Source: Bacteroidales bacterium (GTDB taxonomy: Bacteria > Bacteroidota > Bacteroidia > Bacteroidales > Paludibacteraceae). Taken from it: a stretch of 49,354 bases of DNA. Below are positions 34,489 to 42,850 of this stretch, in pieces. The translations under genes and the position numbers were made by a program. Below the pieces are notes generated by a model. It searched no databases. It had not been told where the DNA came from and saw only the letters and a program-made list of their open reading frames with translations. Every line of letters starts with the position of its first letter. Position 1 is the stretch's first letter. Location: positions 1 through 49,354 of the forward strand of contig CAAFZS010000017.1 in the NCBI GenBank assembly GCA_900767595.1. Direction: 5' to 3'.

Positions 34489-34746
34489 TTAGATCAGACC
34501 CTTACCGGCTTTGAATTTAACAGCTTTCTTAGCAGGAATATTGATAACTTGCTTGGTAGCGGGGTTGATACCCTTGCGAGCAGCTTTGTTAACAACAGAG
34601 AAAGTACCGAAACCAATAAGTTGTACGTTCTCACCTTTCTTTAAGGAAGCAGCGATTGCTTCAACAACAGCGTCAACTGCCAAAGCGGCGGTCTTCTTGC
34701 ATTCAACTTTTGCTGCAACGGCAGCAACGAGATCAGCTTTGTTCAT
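34489..34746 (-). CDS. HU-family DNA-binding protein
   Basis: 85 aa. MNKADLVAAVA, GFGTFSVVNKAARKGINPATKQVINIPAKKAVKFKAGKGL is the canonical HU sequence, with a Gly-rich flap and a DNA-contacting arm (RKGINPATKQ). Nucleoid-associated dimer that bends DNA. Monocistronic, with its own promoter and terminator. Confidence 0.96.
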   Translation of the reverse strand: MNKADLVAAVAAKVECKKTAALAVDAVVEAIAASLKKGENVQLIGFGTFSVVNKAARKGINPATKQVINIPAKKAVKFKAGKGLI

Positions 34747-34816
34747 AGTAAAAAATTTTAATAATTAAACGTTTAATTTCGTTATCTCATGGAGCTCTCC
34801 CCACGATTTACGAGTG

Positions 34817-34848
34817 CAAAGGTACAAATTTTTTTTCAATCCTACAAA
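34817..34848 (-). promoter_or_regulatory. Promoter of the HU gene
   Basis: Minus strand: TTTG (34848-34845), 20 bases, TACCTTTG (34824-34817) followed by CA. Predicted leader about 65 bases. Confidence 0.82.
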
Positions 34849-34883
34849 TTTTTTTTGCGTTTTTTTTCAAAAAAATGTCTTTT

Positions 34884-35543
34884 TTAGTCAATTTTAGGAT
34901 GATAATGATAGGAAGAATAGTTGTTTTTGGAAATTTTCGGCTTTTTGTTGAAGCGGATATGTTTCCAACAAAGAATCAACAACCACCCGAAAAGCATGCC
35001 TCCCAGATGCGCAAAGTGAGCCACATTGTCGCCCGCTGTCGGAGCCAGTCCCGCTAACAATTCAAAGGCGGCATAGATAATCACAAACCACCTTGCACGG
35101 ATAGGAATCGGTATCAAAAAGATAAACAACGGTATATTCGGGAATAACCAACCAAACGCAAACAATATACCGAACACCGCGCCCGAAGCTCCAATGGTCA
35201 CACCTGCGCTTCCTCCCATCAATGCCCAAACCGCCTCTTGTGTGACAGCGGCACCTAATCCGCAAACAAAATAATACAAAGCAAACTTTTTGCTGCCCCA
35301 TTCGTTCTCAATAATAGGACCGAACATCCAAAGGGCAAACATATTACAGAAGATGTGACTTAAGTTGGCATGCATAAACATATACGTCAGCGGTTGCCAG
35401 AAATGGAAATGAGGACTCGTAACATAATACAATCCCATCACCCCGTTCAAACTTAGCCCCATACGCATAAGCAACACATCTAAACACCAACAAATAATGT
35501 TGGCTAACAAAATATACTTAGTAACTACCGGTAAATTTCTCAT
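34884..35543 (-). CDS. Rhomboid family intramembrane serine protease
   Basis: 219 aa from M35543 (MRNLPVVTKYILLA); the frame extends to 35561 only because the repeat array upstream supplies an ATG. Six membrane segments, with the nucleophile motif GASGAVFG and the catalytic His in VAHFAHLGG, plus MFMHANLSHIFCNMFALW of helix 2. Cleaves membrane proteins within the bilayer; substrate unknown. Follows porX on the same strand. Confidence 0.92.
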   Translation of the reverse strand: MRNLPVVTKYILLANIICWCLDVLLMRMGLSLNGVMGLYYVTSPHFHFWQPLTYMFMHANLSHIFCNMFALWMFGPIIENEWGSKKFALYYFVCGLGAAVTQEAVWALMGGSAGVTIGASGAVFGILFAFGWLFPNIPLFIFLIPIPIRARWFVIIYAAFELLAGLAPTAGDNVAHFAHLGGMLFGWLLILCWKHIRFNKKPKISKNNYSSYHYHPKID

Positions 35544-35547
35544 AATC

Positions 35548-35575
35548 TCTTCATTCTTCATTCTTCAATCTTCAA
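35548..35575 (-). repeat. Heptanucleotide array between porX and the rhomboid gene
   Basis: On the minus strand, immediately after the porX TGA: TTGAAGA, TTGAAGA, ATGAAGA, ATGAAGA, then GATT and the rhomboid ATG. Same two units as at 7684-7711, in a different order. Confidence 0.85.
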
Positions 35576-37141
35576 TCACCCTTTGGGCACCAATGTGACC
35601 AAAGGAACAATCATCTCCTCCATCGAGATGCCCCCGTGCTGGAAGGTGTCTTTATAATATTGTGCATAATAATTAAAGTTATTGGGATAGCCGAAAAAGT
35701 CGTTCCCTGTGCAAAACATATAACTGCTGCTCAAGTTTGGGCTGGGCAGTCCCACTTTATCAGGATGATCCAAAACAAACACGTCCTTCGATTGGCAATT
35801 CAATGCCTTACCCACTTTGTATCGCAAATTGGTATTTGTATTCTTATCCCCGATAATCAGCACGGAGTTCTGTACACGCACCGTTCCGTGGTCTGTCGTG
35901 AGCACAATCTTATACCCTAATTCCGCGATGCGCTTGAAGAGAGCATAGGTAGGCGAGTATTTAAACCATGACTGCGTCAAACTGCGATAAGCCGCCTCGT
36001 CATTGGCGAGTTCGTGCATCATCTTTGACTCTGTACGCGAGTGTGAAAGCATATCAATGAAATTCAGCACAACCACATTCAGCGGGGTGGTGAGTTGACC
36101 CAGCTGTTTGGTAATCTTCTCACAAAAATCACCCTCATTGACTTTATAATATGTAAAACCGTATCGTTTGCGAAAACGGTCTAACTGCGTCTGTATCAAT
36201 TCTTTCTCGTTGAGGTTCTTACCCTCCTCCTCTATCTCGTCCACCCATAAAGAAGGGTAGAGTTGTTTTATCTGCAGCGGCATCAACCCCGAGAAAATAG
36301 CGTTGCGGGCATACTGCGTAGCCGTAGGCAGGATAGAGGTATACAGGTTCTCATCGGCAATGGTAAAGAACTCCGATAGCAAGGGTTGAATCGCCTTCCA
36401 TTGGTCATAGCGGAAGTTGTCAATCACCACAAAGAACACCTTCTCCCCGTTATCCAACATCGGGAACAAAACGCGCTTGAAGATGTCGGGAGAGAGTAGG
36501 GGACGCTCATTGGAAGCAAACCACGAGACATAGTTCTTTTGAACGAACTTCACAAACGCCGCATTGGCTTGACTGCGTTGCATAATCAACATCTCGCGCA
36601 TAGCCGAATCTACATTCTGCAACTCCAGATCCCAATAGGTCAAGGTGCGCTGGATGGCTTTCCATTCGTCTATCGTTTGAGCCGTATCAATCATATAGGA
36701 GATATTGGAAAACTCCTCTTGATAACTGCTGTTGGTATGCTGCTCCTGGATCTGTTTGCTATGGATGTTTTTCTTTAGGCATAGCAGAATCTGATTGGGG
36801 TTTACCGGTTTGATGAGGTAATCCGCTATCTGCTCACCTATCGCCTCCTCCATGATATGCTCTTCCTCCGACTTAGTAATCATCACCACCGGCAAATGCG
36901 GGTAGAGACGCTTAATCTCTTGCAACACCTCTAATCCGTTTAGTCCCGGCATGTTCTCGTCCAAAAAAACAATGTCTATCTCAGTATGTTGATGACATAA
37001 ATCAATCGCGTCTTGACCGTTATTCGCCGTCAAAACCGTATAGTTCTTTTGATTCAAAAACAGGATGTAAGGCTGTAACAAATCGATCTCATCATCCGCC
37101 CACAGGATAGTGGGTTGGTTATTGTAGGGTGTTGGGCTCAT
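35576..37141 (-). CDS. porX: PorX-type response regulator with PglZ phosphodiesterase domain
   Basis: 521 aa. Receiver domain at about 1-125: acidic pair WADDE, phospho-acceptor Asp in IVFLDENMPG, Thr in MITKSE and Lys in LIKPVN. A linker is followed by a PglZ/alkaline-phosphatase-like domain (VIDNFRYDQW, TTDHGTVRVQ). This build matches PorX, which with the kinase PorY controls type IX secretion genes in Porphyromonas and carries a phosphodiesterase active site. No PorY or T9SS core gene is in the window. Overlaps the rluD gene by 23 bases at its start. Confidence 0.9.
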   Translation of the reverse strand: MSPTPYNNQPTILWADDEIDLLQPYILFLNQKNYTVLTANNGQDAIDLCHQHTEIDIVFLDENMPGLNGLEVLQEIKRLYPHLPVVMITKSEEEHIMEEAIGEQIADYLIKPVNPNQILLCLKKNIHSKQIQEQHTNSSYQEEFSNISYMIDTAQTIDEWKAIQRTLTYWDLELQNVDSAMREMLIMQRSQANAAFVKFVQKNYVSWFASNERPLLSPDIFKRVLFPMLDNGEKVFFVVIDNFRYDQWKAIQPLLSEFFTIADENLYTSILPTATQYARNAIFSGLMPLQIKQLYPSLWVDEIEEEGKNLNEKELIQTQLDRFRKRYGFTYYKVNEGDFCEKITKQLGQLTTPLNVVVLNFIDMLSHSRTESKMMHELANDEAAYRSLTQSWFKYSPTYALFKRIAELGYKIVLTTDHGTVRVQNSVLIIGDKNTNTNLRYKVGKALNCQSKDVFVLDHPDKVGLPSPNLSSSYMFCTGNDFFGYPNNFNYYAQYYKDTFQHGGISMEEMIVPLVTLVPKG

Positions 37142-38168
37142 ATTGTCTCCATTTATTGATTAAGTTCGTCATATCTTCCGGCCACTCACTGTCAAAAAAC
37201 ATCCTCTCTCCTGTGCGAGGGTGAGTGAAACCCAGTGTTTTGGCGTGCAGCACTTGTCGAGGACAAAGGGCAAAACAGTTTTGTATATATTGCTTGTATT
37301 TCTGCGTCGGTAAGCCTTTTAATATCTCCGTTCCGCCGTATTTCTCGTCGCTGAAAAGCGGATGACCTATGTGGCGCATATGTACGCGTATCTGGTGCGT
37401 CCGTCCGGTCTCCAGTCTGCACTCCACTAAAGTTACATACAAAAATCGTTCCAAAACCCTCCAATGGGTCACCGCTTCTTTCGCATTCGGGTTATCCTCA
37501 AGGTTATAAACCTTATAACAAGTCCTGTCTTTCGTGTCGCGACCCAAAGCTCCTTCGATAGTACCTTCATCTTCAGGGAAGGTGCCCCACACAAGTGCAT
37601 TGTACGTCCGCTCCGTGGTGTGGTCAAAGAACTGCATCGCGAGGTTTGCCTTCGCTTCCGGCGTCTTGGCTATCAACAGCAGCCCGCTCGTATCCTTATC
37701 TATCCTATGCACCAGCCCAATCTCCGGATTATTAATATCAATCACCTTCCCTACTCCTCTACCCTCTACTCCTCTACTCCCAAAATAATACGCCAGCGCA
37801 TTAAGCAGTGTATGTTCATAGTTCCCGTGCCCCGGATGAACGACCAGTCCGGCGGGTTTATTGATGACCATCAGGTCCTCGTCTTCATAAACCACTTTGA
37901 GCGGAATAGGTTCGGGTTTGATGGTATAGTCACGAGGTTCGTGGTCCAATAAGACTTGGATTACATCCAGCGGTTTGACTTTATAGTGACTATTGACCGG
38001 CTGATGGTTGACCCACACATGACCGGCATCCGCAGCATGCTGGATACGATTACGAGAAGTACCTGCCATATGTTCAGCCAGGTACTTATCGATACGAACG
38101 CTCGTTTGACCTTTGTCTACTTCACAACGCCAACGTTCCCACAACTCTTCGTCCAATTCTTCTTCCAT
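37119..38168 (-). CDS. rluD: Large-subunit rRNA pseudouridine synthase, RluD/RluA family
   Basis: 349 aa. An S4 RNA-binding domain (VRIDKYLAEHMAGTSRNRIQ) precedes the synthase with catalytic Asp in HRIDKDTSGLLL and the RTHQIRVHM motif. Likely modifies 23S rRNA helix 69. The YYFG-to-IDINNPEIGLVHR loop carries an extra Gly/Arg/Val-rich insert encoded by an octanucleotide repeat array (37750-37780), placed just before the catalytic motif. Its start shares TAATG with the PASTA gene stop. Confidence 0.93.
   Translation of the reverse strand: MEEELDEELWERWRCEVDKGQTSVRIDKYLAEHMAGTSRNRIQHAADAGHVWVNHQPVNSHYKVKPLDVIQVLLDHEPRDYTIKPEPIPLKVVYEDEDLMVINKPAGLVVHPGHGNYEHTLLNALAYYFGSRGVEGRGVGKVIDINNPEIGLVHRIDKDTSGLLLIAKTPEAKANLAMQFFDHTTERTYNALVWGTFPEDEGTIEGALGRDTKDRTCYKVYNLEDNPNAKEAVTHWRVLERFLYVTLVECRLETGRTHQIRVHMRHIGHPLFSDEKYGGTEILKGLPTQKYKQYIQNCFALCPRQVLHAKTLGFTHPRTGERMFFDSEWPEDMTNLINKWRQYEPNTLQ
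37750..37780 (-). repeat. In-frame octanucleotide array inside rluD
   Basis: Minus strand units: GGAGTAGA (37780-37773), GGAGTAGA (37772-37765), GGGTAGA (37764-37758), GGAGTAGG (37757-37750). The third unit is one base short. The same octamer forms the non-coding array at 44458-44481. Confidence 0.85.
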
Positions 38169-38989
38169 TAAAAGAAATCGTCGTCTTCTTTTTCTTCTGA
38201 GATATTGGTTGTAATCGCTTTTTCTATATCAAGCGTCAAGCTCACCTCTATACCCGTTCCTTCCAACACCATCGTCCCGGGGGTGGGGGATTGCCGATAG
38301 ATAACAAAACTGTCTATGTTCTCCACATTCGGCGTTTCGTCATATTGAATAAAACCGACCGTAAGGCGAGAGACATTAATCAGTTGGCTGCGGGCTTCGG
38401 CTAAACGCTTGCCTTGCAGTGACGGCACCTTCACTTTCTCGGTACCTTTTCCTCTTCCTACCACCATCGTTATCGCCGTACCCTCATTGAGTTTCTCCCC
38501 CGGAGTCAAGGATTTGCCTTGGTAGTGGAGATCTAACACAATATCTCTATATTCAGAGGGTTCATATTCGATATTCCCCACTTTTATTCCCATCGACGCC
38601 AAGGTTGCTTGGGCTTGACGATAGCTGATGTCTTGTAGGTTAGGAACCTCCACTTGCCGGTGATAAGACGAGTTGATAATGGCGTAAACGGCTCTTCCTT
38701 TTTTGGCAGAACACCCTTCCGAAGGATTCTGTTCCACAATCGTTCCCAAGGGCACTGTGTTGGAGAAGGTGGAATCGATGATGACGAGTTGCAAACTGCT
38801 ATCTGCCAAACATTGTTCTGCTTCTACATATTGCATACCTGTCACATTCGGTACCGTAACTTCCACACCGTGTTGGGTATAATGTTTCAACCACCCGAAC
38901 ACGATAAACAACAGGATCACTCCCGCCACCACGGCAATACCTACATTAAGAAGTATAAACCCAAATTTGGTATCTGTAAATTTCTTCAT
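38168..38989 (-). CDS. PASTA domain membrane protein
   Basis: 273 aa from M38989 (MKKFTDTKFGFILLN); the frame runs to 39016 through a repeat array. A single N-terminal helix (ILLNVGIAVVAGVILLFIVFGWL) is followed by three PASTA repeats: VTVPNVTGMQYVEAEQCL, VEVPNLQDISYRQAQATL and VKVPSLQGKRLAEARSQL. The tail is acidic (EEKEDDDFF). There is no kinase or transpeptidase domain, so it is probably a periplasmic peptidoglycan-sensing or binding protein, as in other Bacteroidota. Confidence 0.88.
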   Translation of the reverse strand: MKKFTDTKFGFILLNVGIAVVAGVILLFIVFGWLKHYTQHGVEVTVPNVTGMQYVEAEQCLADSSLQLVIIDSTFSNTVPLGTIVEQNPSEGCSAKKGRAVYAIINSSYHRQVEVPNLQDISYRQAQATLASMGIKVGNIEYEPSEYRDIVLDLHYQGKSLTPGEKLNEGTAITMVVGRGKGTEKVKVPSLQGKRLAEARSQLINVSRLTVGFIQYDETPNVENIDSFVIYRQSPTPGTMVLEGTGIEVSLTLDIEKAITTNISEEKEDDDFF

Positions 38990-39015
38990 AATCACAATCC
39001 ACAATCCACAATCCA
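38990..39015 (-). repeat. Heptanucleotide array between typA and the PASTA gene
   Basis: Minus strand, directly after the typA TAG: TGGATTG three times (39015-38995), then TGATT and the PASTA ATG. The same heptamer recurs inside the GSCFA gene at 43829-43868. Confidence 0.85.
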
Positions 39016-40827
39016 CTACCTATTCGCCCGTTTTCTCTCCAGCTCGTCCAGAATAATCTTACGCAACCGCATATGTGTCGGCGTAACCTCCACATACTCG
39101 TCTTCTTTAATATACTCTAGTGCCTCCTCTAACGAGAACTTAACAGCCGGAGCGAGGATGGCTTTGTCGTCAGCTGACTTCGAACGCATATTCGTCAGGT
39201 TCTTCGCCTTAATGACATTAATCACGATATCCCCTTCCTTCGAGTTCTCACCTACCACTTGACCGGCATACACTTCCTCTTGTGGATCAATGAAGAACCG
39301 TCCGCGGTCTTGCAGTTTGTCGAGGGCATAGGCTGAAGCCGTACCCGTCTCCATAGCGATGAGTGAACCGTTCGTTCGTTTCTCTATGTCTCCCTTATAG
39401 GGTTCGAAATCAAGGAAGCGGTGAGCCATGATAGCCTCACCGGCACTGACGTTCATCACGTAGGTACGCATACCGATGATGCCGCGGGAAGGAATAGTGA
39501 ACTCCAGCTGTACGCGGTCGTTAATCATCTCCATCTTCGTCATCTCGCCCTTACGAACGGTGACATACTCGATGATCTTACCGCTGCACTCTTCCGGCGT
39601 ATTAACGGTGAGTTGTTCGATAGGTTCGCATTGTTTGCCGTCGATATTCTTGATGATGACTTGCGGTTGACCTACCTGTAACTCATATCCTTCGCGACGC
39701 ATCGTCTCAATCAGCACCGAGAGGTGCAACACGCCGCGACCGAACACGTGCCACGAGTTGTCGTTATCACTCGGCTCCACGCGCAAAGCGAGGTTCTTCT
39801 CCAACTCGCGCATCAGGCGGTCGTGGATGTGACGGGAAGTAACGTACTTACCGTCTTGACCGAAGAAGGGCGAGTCGTTGATGGTGAATGTCATCGACAT
39901 CGTCGGCTCGTCGATAGCAATCGGTTGGAGGGGTTCCGGGTTCTCGATATCGCAAATCGTATCTCCGATCTCAAAACCGTCGATACCGATGAGGGCACAT
40001 ATATCTCCCGACTTCACTTCGTCCGTCTTCTGGTGACCCATACCTACGAACGTGTGCAACTCTTTGATCTTTGTTCTCACCTTAGTTCCGTCTTTCTTGG
40101 CGAGCATCACGCTCATACCGTCTTTCAGTGTCCCGCGATGGACGCGACCTACGGCGATACGACCTACATAAGGGTTATAGTCCAAGGATGTGATGAGCAT
40201 CTGCGGTGTACCTTCCAATGCCTCCGGCTCGGGGATATACTCGATGATAGCGTCCATGAGGGCTGTGAGGTCGGTGGTCGGTTTATGCCAATCGGTGGAC
40301 ATCCATCCGTTCTTGGCACTACCAAAGATCGTTTGGAAATCCAACTGGTCCTCGGAGGCGTTGAGGTTGACCATCAGGTCGAAGACCGCCTCTTGTACCT
40401 CGTCGGGACGGCAGTTCAGTTTATCTACTTTGTTGATGACGACAATCGGTTTGAGGTTCATCTCAATCGCTTTTTGCAGCACGAAACGTGTCTGCGGCAT
40501 CGGACCCTCAAACGCATCGACGAGCAGCAGTACACCGTCCGCCATGTTCAGCACACGCTCTACTTCTCCTCCGAAATCGGCGTGCCCCGGAGTGTCGATG
40601 ATGTTGATCTTGTAACCTTTGTAATCGATACTCACATTCTTAGCGAGAATGGTGATACCTCTTTCGCGTTCGAGTTCGTTATTATCCAGCACTAACTGTC
40701 CGGCGGGCTGAGCAGAGAACTCGTTCGCCTCTTTGACTACCTTCGCGGTGTATAGCATCTTATCTACCAATGTGGTTTTTCCGTGGTCCACATGGGCGAT
40801 AATGGCTATGTTTCTAATCTTTTGCAT
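39016..40827 (-). CDS. typA: Translational GTPase TypA/BipA
   Basis: 603 aa from M40827 (MQKIRNIAIIAHVDHGKTT); the open frame continues to 40947 through rubrerythrin sequence. G-domain motifs HVDHGKTT, DTPGHADFGGE and VINKVDK are present, followed by EF-G-like domains III and V and the TypA C-terminal region (RMRSKSADDKAI). Ribosome-associated GTPase aiding subunit assembly and stress adaptation. Confidence 0.95.
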   Translation of the reverse strand: MQKIRNIAIIAHVDHGKTTLVDKMLYTAKVVKEANEFSAQPAGQLVLDNNELERERGITILAKNVSIDYKGYKINIIDTPGHADFGGEVERVLNMADGVLLLVDAFEGPMPQTRFVLQKAIEMNLKPIVVINKVDKLNCRPDEVQEAVFDLMVNLNASEDQLDFQTIFGSAKNGWMSTDWHKPTTDLTALMDAIIEYIPEPEALEGTPQMLITSLDYNPYVGRIAVGRVHRGTLKDGMSVMLAKKDGTKVRTKIKELHTFVGMGHQKTDEVKSGDICALIGIDGFEIGDTICDIENPEPLQPIAIDEPTMSMTFTINDSPFFGQDGKYVTSRHIHDRLMRELEKNLALRVEPSDNDNSWHVFGRGVLHLSVLIETMRREGYELQVGQPQVIIKNIDGKQCEPIEQLTVNTPEECSGKIIEYVTVRKGEMTKMEMINDRVQLEFTIPSRGIIGMRTYVMNVSAGEAIMAHRFLDFEPYKGDIEKRTNGSLIAMETGTASAYALDKLQDRGRFFIDPQEEVYAGQVVGENSKEGDIVINVIKAKNLTNMRSKSADDKAILAPAVKFSLEEALEYIKEDEYVEVTPTHMRLRKIILDELERKRANR

Positions 40828-40852
40828 TCTGTTTGCAAGCTTCTTTAGCGTA

Positions 40853-41398
40853 TTACTTCTTAAAATAACGGTTATACAAACCTTCAAATCCTTTACCGTG
40901 GCGAGCCTCGTCTTTGGCCATCTCGTGAACTGTGTCGTGAATAGCATCTAAGTTCAGCTCTTTGGCGCGTTTGGCAATGGCTAATTTGCCTTCGCAAGCA
41001 CCGGCTTCGGCCATCATACGTTTTTCGAGGTTGGTCTTCGTGTCCCAAACCACTTCGCCTAATAACTCTGCGAACTTAGCGCAGTGTTCTGCTTCCTCAA
41101 AAGCGTAGCGCTTGAAAGCTTCTGCTACTTCCGGATAACCTTCGCGGTCAGCTTGACGCGACATAGCCAGGTACATACCTACCTCGGTAGCTTCGCCCAT
41201 GAAATGGGCATTAAGGTCTTTCTTCATTTGGTCGTCGGTGTCTTTGGCTACGCCGAGGACGTGTTCGCAAGCGAACTCGATACCACCTTGCGCTACTTCT
41301 TTCCATTCAACGACTTGTTTACACTGAGGACAACGCTCAGGAGCTTGTTCTCCTTCAAATACAAACCCACAAATAGGGCATACAAACTTTTTCTTCAT
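40853..41398 (-). CDS. Rubrerythrin with N-terminal rubredoxin domain
   Basis: 181 aa. The rubredoxin-like iron site (CPICGFVFEG...CPQCK) comes first, followed by the four-helix diiron domain whose Glu/His ligands appear in EATEVGMYLAM, FEEAEHCAKFAEL and KDEARHGKGF. This reversed domain order is common in anaerobes. NADH- or rubredoxin-linked peroxidase protecting from oxygen. Points to an anaerobic or microaerobic lifestyle. No standard promoter is evident upstream. Confidence 0.92.
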   Translation of the reverse strand: MKKKFVCPICGFVFEGEQAPERCPQCKQVVEWKEVAQGGIEFACEHVLGVAKDTDDQMKKDLNAHFMGEATEVGMYLAMSRQADREGYPEVAEAFKRYAFEEAEHCAKFAELLGEVVWDTKTNLEKRMMAEAGACEGKLAIAKRAKELNLDAIHDTVHEMAKDEARHGKGFEGLYNRYFKK

Positions 41399-41457
41399 AA
41401 TCTATATTTTTTAATTAAATAGCCAATTCCTCATTTCTTAGCCAAAGGCACGATTAC

Positions 41458-41497
41458 TTCATCATTTAGCCCGTTAGGGCGGTTCAATTCATCATTT
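41458..41497. repeat. Palindrome flanked by direct repeats after galK
   Basis: TTCATCATTT occurs at 41458-41467 and 41488-41497, bracketing a perfect 4-bp-stem palindrome GCCCGTTAGGGC (41469-41480). The right copy spans the galK stop codon. There is no T run, so it does not look like a terminator. Confidence 0.65.
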
Positions 41498-42661
41498 CGC
41501 CTCTAGGCGCCTCGCGCCGTCAGCGATCACCACATCAATCACTTGCGGCTGATGTCCGTATTTCTTTTCAAACGCCTCCGTCACCGTCTTGACAAACGGG
41601 TCGTAGAGATCCTCCTTCACGAGGTTGATTGTGCAACCGCCAAAGCCGCCACCCATGATACGGGAACCGGTCACGCCGCACTCCTTGGCTATGTCGTTGA
41701 GGAAATCCAACTCCTCGCAACTCACCTCATAATCCTTGCTTAATCCCTGATGGGTGAGGTACATCTGTTTGCCCACTTCTTCATAATCACCTTTCACGAG
41801 GGCATCGCAGACGGCGAGTACGCGGTCTTTCTCACCGAGCACGAAGGTGGCGCGTTGGATATCCTCGGCACTGCATAGAGGAGTCACCTCTTTGAGGTCT
41901 TCCCACGTACAGTCGCGCAAGGTCTTGATGCTACGCTCAGGGTGCTGTTTCTGTACCGTAGCAGCTACTGTCTCGCAGGAGCGACGACGGTCGTTATAGG
42001 GAGAACCGGCGAGTTCGTGTTTGACGCACGAGTTAACCAGTACCAGTTTATATCCTTTCGGGTTAAAGGGGAAATACTCGAACTCCCCGCTGTTGCAGTC
42101 GAGGCGCATGAGCGAACCGGCCTTGCCAAAGCACGAAGCGAACTGGTCCATGATACCGCAGTTGCAACCGATATACTTATGTTCTGTAGCTTGTCCTGCG
42201 TATGCCATATCCCAACGGCTCAACCCTTCGCCCGTAGCAAAGAGGTCATTAAGACCGAAGGCAAAACAACTCTCCAGCGCAGCGGAGGAGGACATGCCTG
42301 CACCGAGGGGTACGTTTCCGGCATAGACGGTATCGAACCCTTGAACGGCTATTCCGCGCTCCATCAGTTCGCGGCTTACGCCATAGACGAAGCGGAAATG
42401 GGTGGCGTCCGGTCCCTTGGGATCATTGATCTCCCAGATAGCCTCGTCGTTGAGGTCTAAGGCAAAGGCGTGCACCTTCGATGTCCCGTTGGGACGGATG
42501 ACCGCGACGATGCCTTGTTCTACGGCACCGGGGAAGACGAAACCGCCATTGTAGTCGGTGTGTTCGCCAATGAGGTTAATGCGGCCGGGGGCAGCATATA
42601 CGCGCATTCCCTCTGCGGGGAAATGTTGTTTAAAAAACGCAATTAAAGCTTGTGTGTTCAT
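41492..42661 (-). CDS. galK: Galactokinase
   Basis: 389 aa from M42661 (MNTQALIAFFKQHFP); the frame extends to 42706, at or upstream of the predicted transcript start. GRINLIGEHTDYNGGFVFP is the galactokinase signature, with the GHMP ATP-binding motif GAGMSSSAALE and the C-terminal GGGFGGCTINLV. Phosphorylates galactose in the Leloir pathway; no galT or galM is adjacent. Its last codons (DGARRLEAK) lie in a GC-rich palindromic stretch. Confidence 0.95.
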   Translation of the reverse strand: MNTQALIAFFKQHFPAEGMRVYAAPGRINLIGEHTDYNGGFVFPGAVEQGIVAVIRPNGTSKVHAFALDLNDEAIWEINDPKGPDATHFRFVYGVSRELMERGIAVQGFDTVYAGNVPLGAGMSSSAALESCFAFGLNDLFATGEGLSRWDMAYAGQATEHKYIGCNCGIMDQFASCFGKAGSLMRLDCNSGEFEYFPFNPKGYKLVLVNSCVKHELAGSPYNDRRRSCETVAATVQKQHPERSIKTLRDCTWEDLKEVTPLCSAEDIQRATFVLGEKDRVLAVCDALVKGDYEEVGKQMYLTHQGLSKDYEVSCEELDFLNDIAKECGVTGSRIMGGGFGGCTINLVKEDLYDPFVKTVTEAFEKKYGHQPQVIDVVIADGARRLEAK

Positions 42662-42703
42662 AGTTCTTATATTGTTTTTAATTGTTTTTGCAGTTTTGCG
42701 CTG

Positions 42704-42735
42704 CAAAGGTACGGAATTTTTTTGATATATGCAAA
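42704..42735 (-). promoter_or_regulatory. Promoter of galK
   Basis: Minus strand: TTTG (42735-42732) extended as TTTGCATATAT, 20 bases, TACCTTTG (42711-42704) followed by CA. Leader about 38 bases. Confidence 0.85.
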
Positions 42736-42811
42736 TTTTTTATGCACTAAAACGCAAATTCCTCCTTTAGATGGGGGTGGATTGTAATTTTTTGTTAAAT
42801 TTCGCTTTTTA

Positions 42812-42843
42812 TTTGTGTATGTCAAAAAAAAGTAGTAATTTTG
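42812..42843 (+). promoter_or_regulatory. Promoter of comF
   Basis: TTTG (42812-42815), 20 bases, TAATTTTG (42836-42843) followed by CA. The ATG at 42851 is only seven bases beyond the -7 box, so the message would be nearly leaderless. Confidence 0.83.
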
Positions 42844-42850
42844 CATACAA

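Noticed and set aside
39724..40695. A 323-codon open frame antisense to typA
   Set aside because: It mirrors the codon bias of a highly conserved gene, has no recognisable domain and no promoter or start context.
41469..41480. GCCCGTTAGGGC read as the galK terminator
   Set aside because: The stem is only four base pairs and no T run follows on either strand; it fits the repeat family better.
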